Assembly (NCBI GenBank): GCA_030674155.1
Contig: JASPKP010005160.1
Location: 1 to 16,352 of the forward strand
Source: Stramonita haemastoma
Taxonomy: Eukaryota > Mollusca > Gastropoda > Neogastropoda > Muricidae
Length of the DNA: 16,352 nucleotides
Reading direction: 5' to 3'
Of the stretch, positions 1-8,337 are shown one piece after another (position 1 is the stretch's first letter; each line of letters begins with the position of its first letter). A model generated the notes under the pieces. It did not search any database, was not told where the DNA came from, and was given only the letters and a program-made list of their open reading frames with translations. The position numbers and the translations under genes were made by a program.

Positions 1-113
1 CCCCAACGATACAAACATCGAAAAATTTTCACAGGGGGGGACCCCAAAAAACTTACCCCCCACGCCCCCTGCATTGGCAGTTTCCGACCGAAAGGGAAGT
101 AATCTAATTCCCA
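1..113 (+). repeat. Diverged direct repeat, copy A
   Basis: Copy A shares several ordered anchor words with 396-511: an AACGAT word (A 5-10, B 402-407), a TACCCCCCACG word (A 54, B 448), TTCCGACC (A 82-89, B 473-480) and AAGGGAAG...TAATT (A ~93-109, B ~484-501). Anchor offsets are 397, 394, 391 and 392, so the two copies are collinear with small indels. The function and family are unknown. The same order of four anchors makes chance unlikely even in low-complexity sequence, but an assembly duplication of one noisy read is also possible. Confidence 0.5.
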
Positions 114-395
114 GCCCTGCCCATCCCCCAAACCGGGGCTGATTTTGGCCCCGCGTCCCGGGCACAGGGGGTACAGACTACGATTTGACGCTCAATCAAG
201 CCCAACCCCCACCTGTCGCGACCCCAAATTTTTGTAACAGAGTGCAGATATTTAATCTGCCGCGACTCTAAACCAACTTCTCGGCAAACGAAAGGGTCAA
301 AGGGGGGAATGTGGCCTCTAAAAAGAGGCTCAAAAATACTTTTTTCCCAAAAAAACCGGGCAAAGTGCAGTCAAAGGGAGGGGCTTTCGCCCCCC

Positions 396-511
396 CCCCC
401 AAACGATCCCAGACACCCGCACAAATTCGGGGGTGGGATCCAAACTTTACCCCCCACGACACCCTTTGGGCATTCCGACCCCCAAGGGGAAGAAACTAAT
501 TACCCCCCCCC
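396..511 (+). repeat. Diverged direct repeat, copy B
   Basis: This is the partner of the repeat at 1-113, about 395 bp downstream in the same orientation, with four collinear anchor words and scattered substitutions and indels. No coding potential or terminal structure was seen that would identify a transposon family. Confidence 0.5.
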
Positions 512-864
512 CCTTTTTGAAAAAATACAAATAGGGGGGGTTTTTCACAAGAAAATTTTTGCTTCTTTCCCCTCACCTTACCTAGTACTTTTTAAACTTT
601 AAAATTAAAAAGAAAACCCTCCATGTAATTTTTGAAAAAATTTTGGAATTCCGGAAAGTCTCTACAAAAATTCTATGTGTACTAAATTTTACAATTATAA
701 TCAAGCAACATTGCGCCCATTAAAAAGATAATAAACCTCTGGACACGCCCTTTGGGAGATAAAAAAAAAATATTAAAATGATTTTTAAAAATCCCTCCAA
801 ATCTGATAAATCAAATGGTTTAAAAAATAAAAAAAAAAATAGCCCCCAAACCACCCCACAAAAA

Positions 865-1125
865 CCCCCACACACACACACAAACACACACACACACACA
901 CCAACACACACCACACACATACATACACACCACCCCGCCCCAGGGATCACGCAAGCACGCAGCACGCACGCTGCACACACACATGCACCACCAAGCACGA
1001 AAACCCAAACACACCACACACCCCCACATGCCGCAAAAAAAGCACCAAAACCCCACACACACCCCCACACACACACACACACCCCCCACCCACACCACCA
1101 CCACCACACACACCATACACACAAA
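865..1125. repeat. CA-rich microsatellite tract
   Basis: This is an interrupted (CA)n tract on the plus strand, with the cleanest runs at about 871-900 and 1051-1083 and CCA/CCCCA interruptions between. Its translation produces a His/Thr/Pro-rich plus-strand frame and a Cys/Val/Trp-rich minus-strand frame. Both are by-products of the repeat, not genes. Confidence 0.85.
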
Positions 1126-1559
1126 CAAAAAAAAATAAAAAATGCGTTCCCGAGAATTTTTAACAATAAACTGAAAAAAAAAAAGTGGGGGGAATTCAAA
1201 TGTACATTTTTTATAGTTAAAAAAAAAACACTACACAAAAACATACACAAAATTGAAAAAAACTGCAATACCACAAAACAAAGAAAAACAAAAATTTTGG
1301 AAAGAAAAAAAAAAACAAAAACCCTTCAAAAACCCTTTATTTTGCCAATTAAATATTCACGCTACTGTTTTACCCCAACCGGGAAATTTTCGCGGGGAAA
1401 AAATATATTGAGAGAAAATTTAAACCCATATTCAGTCTGAAAAAAAAAACCATTTTTTGTTTTAAAAAATTTTTTTAATTTTTTTTTAAAAAAAAATTTT
1501 GAATTTTTTTTTTTTTTGGGTTTTTTTAAAAATTTAATTTTTTATTTTTTTTTTCTGTT

Positions 1560-2290
1560 ATCACCAAAACTTTCAGCGGTATTTTAGTGTTTTCACAGTT
1601 GTTTCTTTTACATCCTTGTTGTTTCCTTGTCTGACAAACTTGAGTTCCACTGAACGTTTTTCTGCAGTTTTTTTGCACTGTACCACTGTCGCAGGGTTTA
1701 AACTTTGGGTAGGGTTTTAAACCGACTTTTTTAGAGAACCCTTTTTTCACAGAGTGGATTTGGGTGGCCACTGTTTTGGTATGGAGTTCAGGGGTTTTTT
1801 TTTAAAATTTTCCCTTTTTTGGGGAAACTTCTTTCCACAAAAGTGAAAATGTATGGTTTTTCCCCCCCGTAGGGGAATTTTGATGTGCTTTGTTAATTTT
1901 GTTTCATGGAAAAAAAAATTTTTTACAATATTGCAATTGTATATCCATTCCTGTGTGGAATTCCGTGTGTGTCCTCCTAAAGTCCTCGACTTGCAACTTG
2001 TAATGCCTTTTTACACTGTTGACACTTGTAATTGTTTTTCTACTGTGTGAACTTCCATGTGGTAACATCAGAGTATCCTTTCTAACTGAAGATATTGTCC
2101 ACATGGTGTTACACTGGTAAGATGTTTTCACCTAATGTGGACGTCCATGTGTCTTTTAAAACGAATCTTTAACCTACAGAAGTTTTTCCACACTTGTTAC
2201 ACACTGAAAAATTCCCATTGCACCTACAGTCGTTCCCTCATTCTGAGGTGTGTCACTGCTGGTACTGAGAAAAGCTGTCCTGTATTAGCC
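1560..2290 (-). pseudogene. C-terminal C2H2 zinc-finger array, ~88-nt period
   Basis: This is the best-preserved finger array. First bases of ligand codons on the minus strand are: finger 1 Cys 2201, Cys 2192, His 2151, His 2139; finger 2 Cys 2113, Cys 2103, His 2061, His 2049; finger 3 Cys 2024, Cys 2015, His 1969, His 1957; finger 4 Cys 1935, Cys 1927, His 1887, with Pro replacing the second His. The second-Cys place continues at 1839 (CGKKF, preceded by KPY), 1751 (GFSKKVGL follows) and 1666 (NCRKTF), and is preceded by a degenerate unit at ~2283 with HLRM at 2250. His-His spacing is 12 nt in all three complete fingers, as expected for His-x3-His. Most extra bases lie in the Cys-to-His loops. 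The array ends in A-rich sequence below 1560. Confidence 0.8.
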
Positions 2291-2294
2291 ACCA

Positions 2295-2600
2295 TAGTGC
2301 CATTTCCTAGAGAAGTCAGAAGTGTGTTAGTCACATCAGGTTGTAGTAAGGTAAATGAATGAGGATTAGGACTACTCCCAGGTATAGAGGGTTCTTTTGT
2401 GCTGTGTGGTGTTTACTGTTGGTCTTTTGACAGCAGTAATTTTTCTTCATCAATGTCTCTAAATCCCTATATTACCTTGAGTTGTGTCACTGTCAACATC
2501 TTTAACACTCACTGTGCGAGGCAGGTTTAAGATTATCATTGCCACCCTGTTATGAACTGTGCAGGTATTTTGCACCTTTCTTTTATTCAACTCGAAATTT
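2295..2600 (-). pseudogene. Inter-finger linker: acidic, then Ser/Thr/Pro-rich
   Basis: Between the two finger clusters the minus strand has coding-like sequence without Cys/His pairs. First comes RTVSVKDVDSDTTQGN in one frame (~2520-2465). After a one-base shift it continues FRDIDEEKLLLSKDQQ to a TAA at 2415-2413. The same frame then stays open for 62 codons (2412 to a TAG at 2226-2224), containing KEPSIPGSSPNPHSFTLLQ and ending in FSVPAVTHLRMRERL, the start of the next finger array. Ser/Thr/Pro-rich disordered spacers between finger clusters are usual in multi-finger transcription factors. Only one internal stop and one shift are needed to read about 100 residues, so this is the least damaged part of the gene. 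Confidence 0.5.
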
Positions 2601-3750
2601 TTCTTTTTTTTTCGTAGGATGTTACGGATTTGGCCTTCAATTGGCAGTTGTTATGCTCCCTTTTGAGTGAAGGCTTGGTTTGCAGTCATTTTTTCAGTAT
2701 TTGTGTTAGACTGTATTACAAGTGTTGTTTTGATTGTATGCTTGTTCACAGAAGAGTAACGAGTTTTGCTCTGTCCTATTTGAGAGTTCGCTTGTGGTTT
2801 TGTAAATTATATTCTAACTGCAAGTCTTTCCAAGTCAATAACAATTGAATGGTTTGTTGTTCTTATCCATTTGCCTGTTGTCTGTCGAAATCAATTCCCT
2901 TTTTGAAGCTTCTTTGATGTTTGTGCATTTGTATACTTTTGTCCTGTGTAAAATTGACCTATGATTTTCAACATAACAACTGTTTACTAATTGTTTATCT
3001 CACTGTCATCACACAATGTGGTCTCTGTTCAGTGTGCTTTAACTGTGAACTGTTTGCCAGGCATGTTTTGTTTCAGCTGACTTTTCCAATGTCAAGGAAT
3101 CGTTTCCAGGTTACCCAGTCTTCAACAGACTGATGTCTGACTGGATGATGTACACTTTTCCACAGAGGTATGGCTTTAAAAAGCTGAGTGAGCTTAAAAA
3201 TGCTGTTTAACAAAAATGTGCAGATAAAACTTCACTGCACATCATGCATTGTAATTGTTTTACTTTGTTTATCTACAACTCCTGCCTCTGTTCTTATCAT
3301 TGTGTCAAAAAGTCGTCTGCCTGAGATCTGATTATGAAAAACAATTCTGTAGTTTCTGTATACATCATCTTTGCTTTATTTGTGTTGTATATCCATCTTT
3401 CTATGCTATTCTTTAATGTCCTTCAACACCAAACCCATCTACAACCGTCCTTTTGAGAAAGGGATTTGGGGAACACATCACAGTAAAGTCAACACATGTC
3501 CAAGGTCATTTTTGATTTTACTTGGGAAAGAACATCGTAAAAGGATTCCATATGCATCTGCGGCAGTGAAGTTTGCATTATGAGCATCTGCATGCTGGTC
3601 ACAGTACAAGTACAAAGCAATGTCAGCATTTTCATTATTCCACATGTTAGTGTGCCAGTGCTCAGTAGTTTCCTGATTGCACTGAATGTTCCAAAGTGTC
3701 CTGTTTACTGTTCTCGTAATAACAACCTGTCTCAGGACGTCTTGGGCATT
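2600..3750 (-). pseudogene. Upstream, strongly diverged zinc-finger cluster
   Basis: Finger fragments are recognisable by linker and register more than by intact ligands. The clearest is YKC (Cys codon at 2927) to KPFNC (Cys codon at 2843), which are exactly 84 nt, 28 residues, apart in one frame. In that unit the first Cys remains, while the usual second Cys, Phe, Leu and both His places carry Ile, Ser, Ser, Asn and Asp. HTEQRPHC at ~3038-3013 is a near-perfect TGERP-type linker. KPYLCGKVY lies at ~3174-3150. FICT (Cys codon 3222) is followed by Leu at the expected place. FHCRRC at ~3570-3553 keeps a Cys-x2-Cys. Register shifts and stops occur about once per finger. The ligand losses are substitutions, which points to true decay more than to indel-type read error. 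Confidence 0.6.
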
Positions 3751-3868
3751 TCCAAGTTCAGCTGCATCATCTGTGGTTCACAGTTGTGTTGGTCTGTGCA
3801 AAAGGATCCCTCTGTCTTGATTTTAGCTTTGCTAGGTTGACCTATTAATCTTGGAGAACAGAAGTCAT
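3732..3868 (-). pseudogene. Possible internal exon start of the zinc-finger gene
   Basis: A 44-codon minus-strand frame runs from 3866 to a TGA at 3734-3732. It contains SPRLIGQPSKAKIKTEGSF followed by Cys/His-bearing sequence. It starts exactly after a CAG preceded by a (TTG)n run, like an exon entered through a splice acceptor. IKTE fits the psi-K-x-E SUMO-attachment consensus, which is common upstream of finger arrays in C2H2 factors (established for the family; its use here is inference). From about 3756 a second frame takes over with WKCPRRP, then GCYYENSKQDTLEHSVQ, reading like a decayed finger with Leu and His close to their expected places. A frameshift near 3750-3735 would join the two. 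No start codon is claimed. Confidence 0.45.
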
Positions 3869-3895
3869 CTGCAACAACAACAACAACAACATATT
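3869..3895 (-). promoter_or_regulatory. Candidate splice acceptor with TTG-repeat tract
   Basis: On the minus strand, a run of TTG repeats (T-rich but with regular G) ends in CAG at 3871-3869, immediately before the coding-like frame at 3868. The pattern resembles a 3' splice site whose pyrimidine tract has been replaced by a trinucleotide repeat. It is weaker than a pure pyrimidine tract and could equally be a simple repeat that ends by chance in CAG. Confidence 0.35.
3872..3890 (+). repeat. (CAA)6 microsatellite
   Basis: Six perfect CAA units plus a final C lie on the plus strand (TTG on the minus strand), directly next to the candidate splice acceptor described for the minus strand. Confidence 0.9.
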
Positions 3896-4717
3896 ATGGT
3901 AATAGCTGGAATTGAGTGACAGTCTGTATTTTGTATCACAGTATAACGATTAATGTGGAAATGTTTGTTTGAGAGCTAAGAATATGAATAGAAATGGTTG
4001 ATGTTGTTTCTATTTTCTTTCACAATCCCAACACGTAGATGTTGAACCACTTCAAGACGATAGCCGAAAAGTATAATTTTGCTAATGTATCACATGTTCT
4101 GTGTCCATTTTGGTCTTATTTATAAAAAAAAAACCAGAGCAAAAAGGCAATAAACAATAAAACTTAAGAATAACGTTCTTGCAAAAAGCGTAGACTCTAA
4201 CTGCTCATACTTAGCAAAACAATACTTAGAATCCAGACGGGTGGTACTCTTACCCCCCCATCTGCCACCACCAACATCTCTGTACATTTCCTAATAGAAA
4301 CAGATTAAAGGCTACATTAGAGTCCCATGTAAAATGCCTATAACATCCAACCTTCCCGCCAATCATTATTCCAATACATACTTCAATTTGTTGTTTCTGG
4401 ATACCATAAACCACTTTTTTAATGATAAAATGAGAAAATTTGAATACCACTTTGTCTAGAACTCTGAAAACTTACAAAAGGGTGAGATTTGCATATTTGA
4501 CAACCACCACATCACCCCCACCCCCCCCCCCCCCCCCAACGCATTTAGATCTTATACATTCCTACCTTTGAAGATGGTGTCTACACACAACAGCTATTGC
4601 ATCAGCTTTTTGATACTTTGTCATCCATTTCCTACTTCACACAATTATTCCGATCCCACCTGAATTTACCTTTCCAATCAATTTCCCAACAATACCCCTT
4701 CCCTCTTCCTCTGATAC
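3896..4717. other. AT-rich non-coding DNA
   Basis: I see no domain-bearing frame on either strand; the longest minus frame (4250-4450) has no recognisable motif. Two AATAAA-type polyadenylation words lie at about 4149 and 4156 on the plus strand behind an A-run, but no plus-strand gene precedes them. A C-run is annotated separately. Confidence 0.5.
4521..4537 (+). repeat. C17 homopolymer
   Basis: Seventeen consecutive C residues follow a short CCA-rich lead-in from about 4501. Its length is likely to vary between reads. Confidence 0.9.
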
Positions 4718-5075
4718 ACACACACACAATGCCCAAATCTCTCTCTGTCTCATTCCTCTCTCCTCTCGTTCTCCTGTCCTGTCCTGTTCACTGTCTCTCT
4801 GTCCTCTGTCTCTGTTTTCTGTCTGTCCTGTCTGTCTGTCTGTCTGGTCTGTCTGTCCTGTGTATCACTGTCGCTCTGCTCTCTGTCTCTGTTCCCTCTT
4901 CTCTCTGTCTCTCTCTGATCTCACTGTCTCTGTCTCTGTCTCTGTCTCTGTCTCTCTCTCTGTCTCCTCCCTCTCCTCCTCTCATCTCTCTCCCTCTCTC
5001 TCTCGGTCTCTCTCCTCTCTCATCCTCCTCTCTCCTCTCTCTCTCTCTCGTCTTCTCTACCTCTCCACCTCATCA
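4718..5075. repeat. Pyrimidine microsatellite (TC, TCTG, CTCTGT)
   Basis: This tract is almost entirely pyrimidine plus G on the plus strand. It starts with a short CA run at 4718-4728, then has (CTGT)n-type units at ~4821-4860, regular CTCTGT hexamers at ~4926-4965 and (TC)n to ~5050. The 165-codon plus frame through it (Ser/Leu-rich) and the minus frame of alternating Arg-Asp are repeat translations. Such TCTG/TC tracts are frequent in mollusc and other invertebrate genomes. Confidence 0.9.
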
Positions 5076-5640
5076 CTCTTTGGTCCCTAAATAAATTATC
5101 CCCAAGGTGTGAAAAGGAAGACTTTAAATGAGGCTTCAGTCCTGTGGCTCTAACCCTCAAATGCCTGATAACACAAACACACAAACTCAGAGGCATATCA
5201 TTTCTCTTAGTTCTTTTAAAAATCATTAACATATTTTTTAACAGTATTCTGCCAAACAGTAACGCAACAGTTCAAAAAAAAGGAACAAATGGTAAAATCA
5301 AACTTTTCCCTCTTCATCACCATCCTCTATCAGCGTCTCCACACACTCAAGAACAGACAGAAGAAAGTGTGGGGAGTGTTACACATATGACTTATATAAA
5401 ACACGCAAAACAAAAAGAATAGAGATAACCTGTATGAAAAAGAAGAAACAAAAGGGTAAAGTAAGGAAACATAAATTAACCATTGTCCATCTTTGTGGCA
5501 ATAACATTTCATAACCACAAACAGGACAGTAGGACTACAACAACCCAGCTCTTAAGATATCTTTAAGCTGTGGTCACATAATTGTGCAGAGAACTGAGTG
5601 TGCTCAGTGTTGTAGGATTAGGGTAAGTGTGAAGGGGAAT
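5076..5640. other. Unremarkable non-coding DNA
   Basis: Moderately AT-rich sequence with normal complexity. No frame longer than about 92 codons was found and none has a recognisable domain. This is probably ordinary intergenic or intronic DNA. Confidence 0.5.
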
Positions 5641-5760
5641 CGACGGTAGCGGTATCTGGAGCGTCCTTCGTGGGGGACGACGGGGGGAGCGACGGAGGGG
5701 GGAGGGGGGGACGCGGGGCGGGGCGACAGGGGATAGGGGGAGAGGGGGTGTGGGTTGTGT
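5640..5760 (+). repeat. G-tract region, potential G-quadruplex
   Basis: Many runs of four to eight G separated by one to eight other bases lie between ~5671 and 5754 on the plus strand, enough for one or more G-quadruplexes. It stands at the edge between normal-looking DNA and the anomalous block that begins downstream. The Pro/Arg-rich minus frames across it are by-products. Confidence 0.6.
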
Positions 5761-6312
5761 TATGGTGGTCACATTGGTGATTTTTTTTATTTTGGGGGGG
5801 GGAAAGCAACCAATAAAAGTGTTCTAGTAGTGAAACAAAAAGCTTTATACTGTTCATTCACAATCTCTACTCACCACACCTCATCAAAATCGTATGGAGA
5901 GCTGTTCGAACATTGGCGTCCAAGAGGGATGAAGAGCTGACAGAAGGACGCGAGTTAGCTAAAAGAGAAGCTATGCAGTGGATCCTTATTGATTTATCTT
6001 ATGAATACTATAAGCGCGAGCTAAATCATAAGTCAGTTCGCACTCTTTATTGTACCATCCAAACAGGGACGCTGGAGCTAGCCATATCGGGCTGCTGTCT
6101 TAGTCCTCATATCTGTGGCATCGTCTACATCTAATCTGACTACTATGACATTGCAACTAGTTCTTATCTATGGCTGTGAACGAGCGTCTGATCTCACATA
6201 TCTAGCGGTGAGTCAGACACACTACCTAGCATCTTCAGTACTTAGTCTCTTCTCTCTACATCTTCGATCTATCAAACTATATAGTTTTGTTTGATTTGTT
6301 TTGGTTTTTTGT

Positions 6313-6323
6313 GGGGGGGGGGG
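6313..6323 (+). repeat. G11 homopolymer
   Basis: Eleven G in a row, inside an otherwise homopolymer-poor block, with further G tracts just downstream to ~6357. Confidence 0.85.
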
Positions 6324-8103
6324 TGCTGAGGGGTCTAGGGGGGGTTGGCGGTGAGGGGTAGATTATTGTATGAATTGTGCTGTCATAAGGGGTCGTTTGA
6401 TGGTGATCTGAAGCAGCGAGCTGTACAGGTCGACAAACGGGACATAATTCTAAACACAATTCTAGTCGAGGTCGATCCAGTGTCGTGAGCTACGGAGCGA
6501 TATATCAGTGCTACGCTTGCGTTCGTGATACAATCACTTTCTACGTGTGCTCTGCTAAACGAGAGTGGCGCGAGTTGGTTAGAGGCGTGGAGAGGCGATT
6601 ACGGAGGTCGTAGATCCGATCTACGGTCTATAGTGATGTGACGTAGCGATAGTCGGAGACTAAGCATGTCTATTTGTGGGGGCATGGGCTCGGGGGGTCT
6701 CTCTTTAGCAGGGGGCGGATCGGGTCAATGGCGGTGCTCTGATTCGCCTCTACTTCGCATGCAGACAGGATATTGAGAGTCTATATCAGTACGACCAGAC
6801 TGCGACACCTTCTCATCTTCCCGTGATGTCCTACGCTTATTAGCAAACCAAAGAGCTAGAGAGCCAGATAGACCATAGACCGTAGTACCAGCGCATGCAT
6901 CGTGTAGTCACTGTACATGCTCTGATGACGAAGAGTACTGTACGTATCGTCTCGTAGTATCTTGATTCACAGTTCACATGCTATGAGAGTACCTTCACAT
7001 CCGAAGTAGACAGATAGACTCTGTTACGAGAGATTGACAGAGCAGATCGACGTCTGTCTCTTGAGTGCTGGTGTATGTTATTAGTGCTTCATCTATAATA
7101 CATAAAACAGAATGTCATTTAGACTACTTGTTCTCTTAATGAGCCGACACTACCACATGACAGCTTCTTATGTCTCGAGCATCTACAGGGAGAACAGGTG
7201 GATTAGTAATCTGCTAGCTGAGATGAAGTCAACATCACTCGAGTACATCTACTAATCCAGCCGACAGTATGTGACGACGAGACGTAGACAGCTGAGAGAG
7301 ACACGACATGCCAGACAAGAGACAGAGCCAGTAAGAGCTGTAGCCCTCAATAGGGTAGAGGAAGATACTACACAGTAAGAAACAGTCACAGGGGGGACAA
7401 TATCTATCTTATATACTCGACAATCTTGATCTGGATATATACATTAAGCGTCCATTGATGGCGGAGAGAGAGAGCTCGATAACAGCTGTGGGGCACAGGA
7501 TGGAGAGGTGAAGAGAAACTAAGGAGAGAATAAGCAGCACATGGATGTCCAGACTGATTGTGCTTGGAGCACACTTCTGACACATTCATGTAAGCGTCCG
7601 GCAACTTCGATCATACATGCGCTAGTGCTTAGCACAAGCAGTCGAAGGTCAAGCTATCACAAGGGCGAGTTGGGGGCGGGGGCCTGATGATTGCATGGCG
7701 CACTCTATGCAGTGTGTGATGTGAATCAAGAGTCTCATGCTGTTTATATTAATGTTGATGAGGGCGTTGATCTAGAAGATTTACTTAGTGTGAGATCTCT
7801 AAGTTCATAGCTGTCCGCTCACGTCGAGCTATATAGCTTTCTTCAATTACTGAGCGAGCAGTGTGCAGCCGTTTGCAATGACAGTAGTATACATCTGCCA
7901 GAGCGAGCCGAGCCTAACAGTCTCTGTAGAAAGTCAGTACGATGTGACAGAGCATTCAGAGTGAGGGATATCTTTTTTTTGGATTGTGGTATGGTAGATG
8001 TGGAGCGCCGGTGTTGAGCAATGTGGAGCGTATAGGAGGAACAGCAGTCTGGGTGTAAGATTAGTGAGGTGGCGTGTGGAGAAGGGTGTTGGGGAGTTGG
8101 CAG

Positions 8104-8155
8104 TATATATAATCTATATGAACTGTTCTATATATAGTCATATATATATAGTAAG
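8104..8155. repeat. AT-rich palindromic segment
   Basis: TATATA/CTATAT words recur in both orientations around a short centre, so the segment can fold into imperfect hairpins. No role is evident; it may be a short (TA)n repeat. Confidence 0.4.
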
Positions 8156-8326
8156 AATGACATACACTCATAGATCAATAATAGAGAGCCAATGAGAGGG
8201 CATATTGGATTTCGTAAAAGCAGGGGCACATGTGGATGACTTGTCCATACTGTGAGATATGAGGGAGGGAGACTATTGGGGTCATGAGTGGGAGTTACAA
8301 GGGGTGGGGGGTTTGTCTATGGGAGA

Positions 8327-8337
8327 GGGGGGGGGGG
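8327..8337 (+). repeat. G11 homopolymer
   Basis: Eleven G in a row near the left edge of the C-depleted zone, preceded by shorter G tracts from ~8301. Confidence 0.85.

Larger units (their letters stand above)
1..1550. other. Homopolymer-inflated, low-information sequence
   Basis: This stretch is dominated by runs of C, G, A and T of 5-12 bases, for example A/T runs packed into 1440-1550 and C/G runs at 390-400 and 506-515. Short open frames here (for example 309-602 plus, 778-1440 plus, 720-1274 minus) translate into Pro-, Lys-, Thr/His- or Trp/Cys-rich low-complexity peptides that follow directly from the runs and the CA tract. I see no conserved domain, RNA gene or clear promoter. A small hairpin with 6-bp arms lies at 244-260. 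The texture is the same as at 14380-16352 and suggests weakly polished long-read sequence; that is an inference. Confidence 0.6.
1560..3868 (-). pseudogene. Broken C2H2 zinc-finger protein gene (multi-finger)
   Basis: Read on the minus strand, this region gives a chain of C2H2 zinc-finger pieces spread over all three frames. C2H2 arrays normally bind DNA in the nucleus, with a Cys-x2-Cys-x12-His-x3-His unit and a TGEKPF-type linker repeated every 28 residues. Visible pieces in order include VYKC, KPFNC, HTEQRPHC, KPYLCGKVY, FHCRRC, CNKCGKT with HMDVH, YQC with HMEVH, YKCQQCKKA with HTEFHTG, KKFF with LTKHIK, KPY with CGKKF, GFSKKVGL and NCRKTF. No single frame spans more than about two units; stops and indels separate them. 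Because frames break every finger, it is either a pseudogene or a real gene damaged by sequencing errors; A/T homopolymer inflation in 1500-1900 makes the second reading plausible. The T-rich plus-strand frames over this region are shadows. No family member can be named. Confidence 0.75.

Noticed and set aside
778..1440. Long plus-strand frame rich in His, Thr, Pro and Lys
   Set aside because: It is the translation of the CA-rich microsatellite and A-runs; no domain or codon bias. The Trp/Cys-rich minus frame at 720-1274 is its shadow.
2630..2848. Cys-rich plus-strand frame
   Set aside because: It lies antisense to finger pieces with a clear 28-residue register on the minus strand; the Cys content comes from the complement of Ala/Thr/Gln-type codons in T-rich sequence.
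3660..3745. A second-frame reading of a finger (GNAQDVLRQ to NIQC) that also fits the 28-residue register
   Set aside because: It overlaps the same DNA as the better WKC/TLEHSVQ reading in another frame, showing that loose finger matches in the upstream cluster can arise by chance; only matches with linkers or Cys-x2-Cys were kept.
3580..3840. Plus-strand frame with two Cys-x2/3-Cys-like pairs (KCPVYCS, SCIICG)
   Set aside because: No matching His pairs or linkers follow at the right distance, and the minus strand carries the better zinc-finger and exon-like evidence. Kept only as a weak alternative.
4597..5094. 165-codon Ser/Leu-rich plus frame and the alternating Arg-Asp minus frame (4788-4985)
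   Set aside because: Both are direct translations of the TC/TCTG microsatellite.
5913..6134. 73-codon plus frame with a plausible charged start (REELTEGRELAKREAMQW is similar to a helix)
   Set aside because: It has no recognisable domain, lies inside the anomalous block and its length is expected by chance.
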